Positions 20,801 through 24,177 of a stretch of DNA of 24,177 nt are shown piece after piece; the first letter of the stretch is position 1, and each line of letters begins with the position of its first letter. The DNA comes from UBA6614 sp002433235 (lineage in GTDB: Bacteria; Verrucomicrobiota; Verrucomicrobiia; Limisphaerales; UBA1100). Below the pieces are notes generated by a model. It did no database searches. It was given only the letters and a program-made list of their open reading frames with translations, and was not told the origin of the DNA. A program made the position numbers and the translations under genes. Location: positions 1-24,177 of the forward strand of contig DJHS01000033.1 of assembly GCA_002433235.1 (NCBI GenBank), in the 5' to 3' direction.

Positions 20801-23800
20801 GGCCATTGCCGGCGCCAAAACTCGCCGTGTTCTTGTTCACCCAAAGAGACAAGGTAAAATCCCCAGCCCCAACCGGAAAACCATTGGATGTCTGGGTGGT
20901 GATATAGTTGCCCACCCCCAACTCATAGGCGTTGGCCGACGCACCGAACCGGTCAATCTGCGACGTCGGAGCCCCGCTGGCAGCTCCAGTGTTGCCTTGG
21001 GTACTGCTATCTGCAAAAGACCCAGCCGAGAAAAGGTAATGCGCCACCAAGCCTTGGGTAGCGTTAAAGACTGAGGCGGGCCGTTCCACCATGTATAGAC
21101 TTTCAACCTGCAACGCGGGCAGGGCTTTATTGTACAAGCGCACCTCATCCACCATTCCATCCACCGCGTTCGCACCTGAGTGGTCCGCGCCAATCCGCAT
21201 GGTTTGCCCCGAATCCCTCAAGCCCTGACCATAGGCAATGGTGGATGAATTCGTGGTGGTGACCCTGAAGCCGTCCACATAAATGACCATGCCGGCCGAA
21301 CCAGTGCCATCATAAGTGGCGAGAATGTGATACCATTTACCAGTTTGGAAAGAAAAGCCACTGGCGACGCTGGTGTCACCGGAGTTGTCCGCTGCCCTCA
21401 GCGTAAAATGCACGTGTGTACTATTGGCTTCCAGTTTGAACTCCTGGTCGGCCGAACCAGCGCCGTATTTGCCCACCAGCGTTTGCAGGTTTGTGGGAAT
21501 TGTATCCCATTTCACCCAGCAACCGATGCTGATATTGGACAATCCGCTGGTGCTCGCACTGTCCGGCACTTCCATATAATCCCCCGTGCCATCGAGAAAA
21601 AGAGACTTTGCCGAGGACACTTGGCGATCCGTTCCATTGTTGGCTGCGTCTCCATTCATTGTGCCGTCATTTTTGTTGGCTGTGGAGTCTATGGTATTGT
21701 AGGTGAACGGATAGTAAGCCGCCAGCCCGTCCGCATTTGCACCGCCTGCAATACCCGATGGGCGCAAATCCGCCCCACTGAATGTACCGTTGTATGGCCC
21801 CGCTCCACCATTGCCAATGACAAGGCCCTCGTTATAGCTGTACTTGCTTTGCCGGACTTCATTGGGCTGCGGGCTGGGTCCACGGCCTAGGGAACGTGCC
21901 GCGTTGGCAGGAACGTAGTTTGAATATTTGTCCGCCAAACCGACCATGCCGGTTACGCCGGCACCGCTGCTGCCCAAGGCATCAGCTGCCAGCACACAAA
22001 CGATATCCGCCCGCGCATCCTTCAATGTCCCCCCAACTGTGTTGATGTTAAAAGATGCATTAAAATCCCCGGTCTGCCCGTGAAGAACCGGGTAACGAGC
22101 AGAGAGCGTGTTCACCAACACTGGGTCGCCCGTGAAAAGGGTGTTACTGTAGTCAGTTCCATTTAGATCCATCCGCAAACCCAGCAAGCCAGAATAAGTG
22201 CCATTGAAATCCGTGCCATAGGTGTTGTTGCCACCATCGCTGTCATAGCGGGCGACTGGTGTGTGTGCGTTGGGTGTCTGTCCGGCCTCAACATTGATAT
22301 TCCAATCCGAGTCTGGATGGTCCACCGGCCCCGTCATCAGGCTGGGGTTGTCACCAATGGAATACTCCCCGATAAACTGAGGTGCGGGGTCCGGTTCCAA
22401 ACGCCACAGGAAACCCTCCGGCAGGTTTATGTACGGCTCTTGATGCTCGCCAAACAAACCCGCGCCGAAAGGCCGAAAACGATCTGTTCCCCAGTATTGA
22501 TCACCATAAAGCAGGGAGTTTCCTCGCCTATCATAAATCCAGTCCAAGTAACCCTCATAGGATTTCTCCCCAGTGGTCACGTTGCGATCGCTAATATCCT
22601 CGTACTTGGCTTTGTAAACGCCCACCTTGGCCTGTTTCTGCGCTCCAGTAGGAGTCCACACTGTCCAGTTGTTTGGATCCGGATCAGTAAAATCCGCTTC
22701 AATCGGCGCTTGAACTTGTTCCCATGCCGGACCGGTGTAACCCGACAACACCAATTCTGCCGGACTGAATCCCCAAGAACGATAACGGCCGGCAACCAAA
22801 TCTGCCTGACGCACCTCGATGGGTATCGAACAGGTTGTGAAGATGGCATTTAGTGAGTCAACCAACCGGGTCACCTTGGCCTGAATCTGAGCCACACTGT
22901 TCGCTTCCTGAACCAATAAATCATTCTCATAAATAAACAAAATGTCGAGATATTCAAGAAGTCCCGAACGCTGGAAATTTATCGAATGAGGTGAAGCCGG
23001 TCCGAACAATAATTTTCTCGACCCGCCTGCCTCCAGCTCATATTTGCCCGAGGCCGTCGCGGCTCCGGCCAGCATTCCCGGCGACATCCCCATCGCGGCC
23101 AGCAACGGCCGCACCGGCCCGGGCACATTGGCCGCCATTGACTCGCAATCGCCACATTCGGACTGCATGTCCTTTAATACTTCCGGGTCCGCCATGGCCA
23201 GCCGGCGAGACCAAGCCCCTTCACCCAAGGCACTAGTTTTAACACCACCCGCCGGCTTGACCGGAGGTCCGCCACTTTTCGCCTCCTTTTGAATCGGCGC
23301 CATTCTTGGATTCACTCCCGCCATCTCAGCGCAGTTGCCGCAAAAACCGACTTTGGCCGGGTCCACCTCAATGATCGCATACTTCCCGTCCTCCACGTGA
23401 CTGATGAGCACCTGTCGACCATCGGGCAACACGGCCACACCCATCATGATGTCCTGATGAAAAGACATCACCATCAGTGAATCCATGCTGTCCTCGATCA
23501 ATCCAAACGCCGACTGGTCCTTGTTCCAGTGCGTCTTGTTGGCCATCACTGAGGCTTCCACCTGAAGATCGGGGAACAGGTTCAAAACCACGCGGTTGGT
23601 CTGTCCCGGTTGAAGCGACATCTGCCGCAGCCCCTCTGCATCCAGCCACACCCAACGCACCCGCTTGGCCAAACGCATTTCCGGGCACGTCTCCGGTGCC
23701 TCCTCTGCCGGCATCTCCACAAACAACACCGGCAGCCGCGCCGCATCGCGTTGGCGCAACAGCCCCAGCATGGCGCCCACCAGCAGTACCGCCAGCAGCA

Positions 23801-23828
23801 GCCAAGCCCACAGTCGTTTGCGTTTCAT
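17847..23828 (-). CDS. Large membrane-anchored metzincin protease with three LamG domains inserted in the catalytic domain (about 1993 aa)
   Basis: I prefer ATG at 23826-23828 (MKRKRLWAW); an adjacent in-frame TTG at 23829-23831 would add one residue. A basic start and hydrophobic stretch 5-24 form a signal anchor. The propeptide-like region (about 35-160) ends in CGNC (Cys163, Cys166). Catalytic part 1: LEYLDILFIY near 288 and ADIVCVLAADALG near 603, then GLADKYSNY. Cargo: three LamG domains in simple tandem (about 697-916, 925-1145, 1158-1374) and a beta-sandwich (about 1378-1474). Catalytic part 2: HEIGHVLGAHH (1515-1525; standard HExxHxxGxxH), Met-turn CTIMA (Cys1607, Met1610) and RIPRFSSPNV. 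A Pro-rich linker (about 1690-1880) and PPC-like domain (about 1899-1993) follow. Ends and landmarks match the downstream 4752-aa protein, so the two are paralogues. It is probably first in a two-gene operon. Confidence 0.93.
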   Translation of the reverse strand: MKRKRLWAWLLLAVLLVGAMLGLLRQRDAARLPVLFVEMPAEEAPETCPEMRLAKRVRWVWLDAEGLRQMSLQPGQTNRVVLNLFPDLQVEASVMANKTHWNKDQSAFGLIEDSMDSLMVMSFHQDIMMGVAVLPDGRQVLISHVEDGKYAIIEVDPAKVGFCGNCAEMAGVNPRMAPIQKEAKSGGPPVKPAGGVKTSALGEGAWSRRLAMADPEVLKDMQSECGDCESMAANVPGPVRPLLAAMGMSPGMLAGAATASGKYELEAGGSRKLLFGPASPHSINFQRSGLLEYLDILFIYENDLLVQEANSVAQIQAKVTRLVDSLNAIFTTCSIPIEVRQADLVAGRYRSWGFSPAELVLSGYTGPAWEQVQAPIEADFTDPDPNNWTVWTPTGAQKQAKVGVYKAKYEDISDRNVTTGEKSYEGYLDWIYDRRGNSLLYGDQYWGTDRFRPFGAGLFGEHQEPYINLPEGFLWRLEPDPAPQFIGEYSIGDNPSLMTGPVDHPDSDWNINVEAGQTPNAHTPVARYDSDGGNNTYGTDFNGTYSGLLGLRMDLNGTDYSNTLFTGDPVLVNTLSARYPVLHGQTGDFNASFNINTVGGTLKDARADIVCVLAADALGSSGAGVTGMVGLADKYSNYVPANAARSLGRGPSPQPNEVRQSKYSYNEGLVIGNGGAGPYNGTFSGADLRPSGIAGGANADGLAAYYPFTYNTIDSTANKNDGTMNGDAANNGTDRQVSSAKSLFLDGTGDYMEVPDSASTSGLSNISIGCWVKWDTIPTNLQTLVGKYGAGSADQEFKLEANSTHVHFTLRAADNSGDTSVASGFSFQTGKWYHILATYDGTGSAGMVIYVDGFRVTTTNSSTIAYGQGLRDSGQTMRIGADHSGANAVDGMVDEVRLYNKALPALQVESLYMVERPASVFNATQGLVAHYLFSAGSFADSSTQGNTGAASGAPTSQIDRFGASANAYELGVGNYITTQTSNGFPVGAGDFTLSLWVNKNTASFGAGNGRGQVLVANNADNQFELRVHDGNGSLCFYTGIQGGSPNTADHHTAALTWTSGQWYHVAVTRTGNDIRFYRDGLQVGGAGNIGADGNNALPTNMFLTFGDSPSAPAGGPNDALTGRIDDVRLYDQSLTADNIKDLFLSEKAAQTIPVFDTLTGLVAHYPVEAATDTNGFVTDLITATAQTVVGAQLADGRGGAVDVNGSYSFDGVSNYINLGQGIANMGNGRFVVSFWANPDTRPGAGLVDIIGNREGNNTGSWWIGMNNSGNIVFGAGNATSNYSVTSTGNLDTDTNTWQQVIVDRNSSNGIHFYINGVEDAASGTVAVDINGTGEDLWIGKGGAAGSEYDGKLDGFRIYQNRSIQAWEASALYSTENINAVGTAAIKINFTRDDVGGGESVRLRLYNNNFAETPFFNQEFNASGSSISYSFEAGSHANAWQDKQGAWILSALSGSAVVESVEITVNDSTILHKGTVNPPSVLGSDLQDKNIIMNRDRFFGMICQLTAGLPNYTFAHEIGHVLGAHHGLGDGGLRNDDPAVTFNFFGNNATVTIKNGPAATDTIQVMEGLGTFIRDDFQAMGNHFLVYNYSGSPANSGTPAGPMWGQFCTIMAYPTIPAAAGTGTRTMYTRIPRFSSPNVLYKGVITGTGHYRKLPPPHGQYIKEIVYDHTRTITMMGRMATFFRDDNGSGRQEGTFSVPVWAPKGVPDSGPIKKDPKADATQTMAQVNMPLGGVPDGSARGVPTAVRPGQPVKGGQTSIYPRPVRPGMRPRGKSTVGLSASFTPSTTAPATPPQTPAAPPKQPAVVPNPPATVRPGVVKPNPRPLPRPNGGGLAARPTAPTTVPIPGGAARNDGRGNSQPIPFRPMADGSLLASINGHNRGATGAGDAAARTADGRPVFHGRSVWWHVVAPATGVYDLEVTTHGSAIDTTLAVWLPGAAAPRANDNDPRRPGPASAVRVKRIRLVQGQRVDVAVDGVNGSQGPVRVNVRLKMAR
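18765..19330 (-). other. C-terminal half of the split metalloprotease domain (1993-aa protein)
   Basis: NRDRFFGMICQL precedes HEIGHVLGAHHG, which carries all three zinc His and the catalytic Glu. An AT-richer loop region, the CTIMAYP Met-turn, RIPRFSSPNVLYKG and MTMMGRMATFFRDD follow. This is the clearer of the two metzincin active sites in the window. Confidence 0.88.
19710..21740 (-). other. Three tandem LamG domains between the protease halves (1993-aa protein)
   Basis: Each has the full LamG course within one contiguous block: a GLAAYYPF or GLVAHY opening, a middle strand such as IGCWVKWD, LSLWVNK or VSFWANPD, then WYHILATYDG, WYHVAVTRTG or WQQVIVDRNS, and a closing VDEVRLYNKAL, IDDVRLYDQSL or LDGFRIYQNRS. 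None is interrupted, which contrasts with the nested versions in the downstream paralogue and gives an internal reference for the complete domain. Confidence 0.82.
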
Positions 23829-23845
23829 CAATAAAACAAGCGCAC
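23828..23845 (-). promoter_or_regulatory. Possible 5-codon leader ORF overlapping the start of the 1993-aa gene
   Basis: GTG CGC TTG TTT TAT TGA: a start at 23843-23845, five codons, and a stop whose last base is the A of the main gene's ATG (TGATG). The only strong Shine-Dalgarno in the region is 6 nt upstream of this GTG, whereas it is 23 nt from the main ATG. Coupled re-initiation is an inference; the motif is short and could be chance. Confidence 0.35.
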
Positions 23846-23851
23846 AGTTCC

Positions 23852-23858
23852 CCTCCTT
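23852..23858 (-). promoter_or_regulatory. Strong Shine-Dalgarno AAGGAGG upstream of the protease operon
   Basis: The minus-strand AAGGAGG at 23858-23852 is a consensus ribosome-binding site. Its spacing fits GTG at 23845 (6 nt) and not the ATG at 23828 (23 nt), which makes the start arrangement of the 1993-aa gene unusual. Confidence 0.55.
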
Positions 23859-23894
23859 ATCTGGACGGAACTGGCGTCGGTCAGGTTAAACTTA

Positions 23895-23936
23895 TTTTCA
23901 GTTCAGCAAATCGTGTACCAACTGTTCGACTGAAAA
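23895..23936. repeat. Inverted repeat upstream of the protease operon
   Basis: TTTTCAGT (23895-23902) and ACTGAAAA (23929-23936) are perfect 8-bp inverted arms separated by 26 bp, about 70 bp upstream of the operon start. They could be an operator pair or a weak stem. No confident -35/-10 pair was identified for the operon in this 200-bp gap. Confidence 0.3.
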
Positions 23937-24020
23937 ATAGGGAATTTTCCTCCCACGAAGCAATGGAGAAGCCCTTCCAGTGAATAACCTGTTTTTTGGG
24001 AATAAATGCGGGATTTGGAG

Positions 24021-24027
24021 AAAAAAA
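24021..24027 (-). terminator. T-run directly after the tRNA
   Basis: Seven T on the minus strand follow the encoded CCA of the tRNA with no gap. No extra hairpin precedes it apart from the tRNA fold itself, so it may act as a simple processing or termination site. Confidence 0.35.
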
Positions 24028-24104
24028 TGGCGGGAGCGACGGGACTCGAACCCGCGACCTCTGGCGTGACAGGCCAGCGCTCTAACCAATTGAGCTACGC
24101 CCCC
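24028..24104 (-). tRNA. tRNA-Asp (anticodon GTC), CCA encoded
   Basis: A full cloverleaf can be read. The acceptor stem GGGGGCG pairs with CGCTCCC (one G-T pair). The D-arm is GCTCAATTGGTTAGAGC. The anticodon stem is CTGGC/GCCAG around the loop CTGTCAC with anticodon GTC. The T-arm carries GGTTCGAGTCC. The discriminator is G, as expected for tRNA-Asp, and CCA is encoded at 24030-24028. The molecule is 77 nt including CCA. It lies about 200 bp upstream of the protease operon on the same strand. Confidence 0.97.
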
Positions 24105-24119
24105 GACCGGAGAGGCGGA

Positions 24120-24148
24120 AAATTAGGACAACCTGCCACAACCGTCAA
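24120..24148 (-). promoter_or_regulatory. Sigma70-type promoter of the tRNA-Asp gene
   Basis: On the minus strand TTGACG (24148-24143) and TAATTT (24125-24120) are separated by exactly 17 nt. The -10 ends 15 nt before the tRNA 5' end and is followed by a CCGCC-rich discriminator, as is common at stable-RNA promoters. Confidence 0.72.
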
Positions 24149-24177
24149 CGGGTAAAAAAAGTGATCCGGGCAACAGA

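Noticed and set aside
23829..23831. TTG start for the 1993-aa protein
   Set aside because: It is adjacent to an in-frame ATG and would add one residue only; the ATG is the more likely initiator.
23898..24089. Minus-strand 63-residue frame with the run GFESRRSR
   Set aside because: It is a translation through the tRNA-Asp gene; GFESRRS is the familiar artefact of reading tRNA T-arms.
1..24177. CRISPR array, insertion sequence or transposase
   Set aside because: No regularly spaced direct repeats and no transposase- or integrase-like frame were found on either strand.

Overview
The window reads as a chromosomal piece of a Gram-negative environmental bacterium, most likely a Verrucomicrobiota member or a close PVC relative. 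This is an inference from gene content: a secreted formylglycine-type sulfatase, a CBM-like secreted protein, a bacterial SET-domain protein, very large LamG/FG-GAP proteins, and intergenic palindromes with an 8-mer repeat. Coding density is very high and no gap exceeds 300 bp.

Left part (1-3558): the N-terminal 484 residues of a secreted protein on the minus strand run off the left edge. A 110-bp intergenic block with two perfect hairpins and an 8-bp tandem repeat follows. Then come a secreted sulfatase (minus, 1563-2990) and, divergent from it, a small SET-domain protein (plus, 3085-3558) whose start codon directly follows a dyad.

Central and right part (3570-23828): two giant paralogous genes on the minus strand, 18 bp apart and probably one operon. 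The upstream gene encodes about 1993 aa and the downstream gene 4752 aa. Both encode an N-terminally membrane-anchored metzincin (M12B/reprolysin-like) protease with propeptide-like region, CGxC motif, HExxHxxxxxH site, CTIMA Met-turn, Pro-rich linker and C-terminal PPC-like domain. In both, the catalytic domain is split: the early strands sit near residues 287-345 and 603-830, and the zinc helix lies far downstream. The interrupting cargo is about 900 aa (three LamG domains in tandem) in the first gene and about 3,500 aa in the second.

In the 4752-aa protein the cargo is nested rather than tandem. LamG domains are opened by other LamG domains, a right-handed beta-helix, an NHL propeller and FG-GAP propellers, and the propellers are opened by further LamG domains. 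The half-domains pair off like balanced brackets: M{ L1[ L2( L3 + beta-helix ) ] L4[ PA{ L5[ PB{ L6 } ] L7[ NHL ] } ] L8 }M. This is the strongest candidate here for something undescribed.

Right edge (24028-24104): a tRNA-Asp(GTC) on the minus strand with a good sigma70-type promoter lies upstream of the giant operon. Plausibly the two giants act at or outside the cell envelope as adhesive or carbohydrate-binding proteases, beside a sulfatase and a CBM-like protein that would fit use of sulfated polysaccharides. No functional link between these parts is proven by the sequence.
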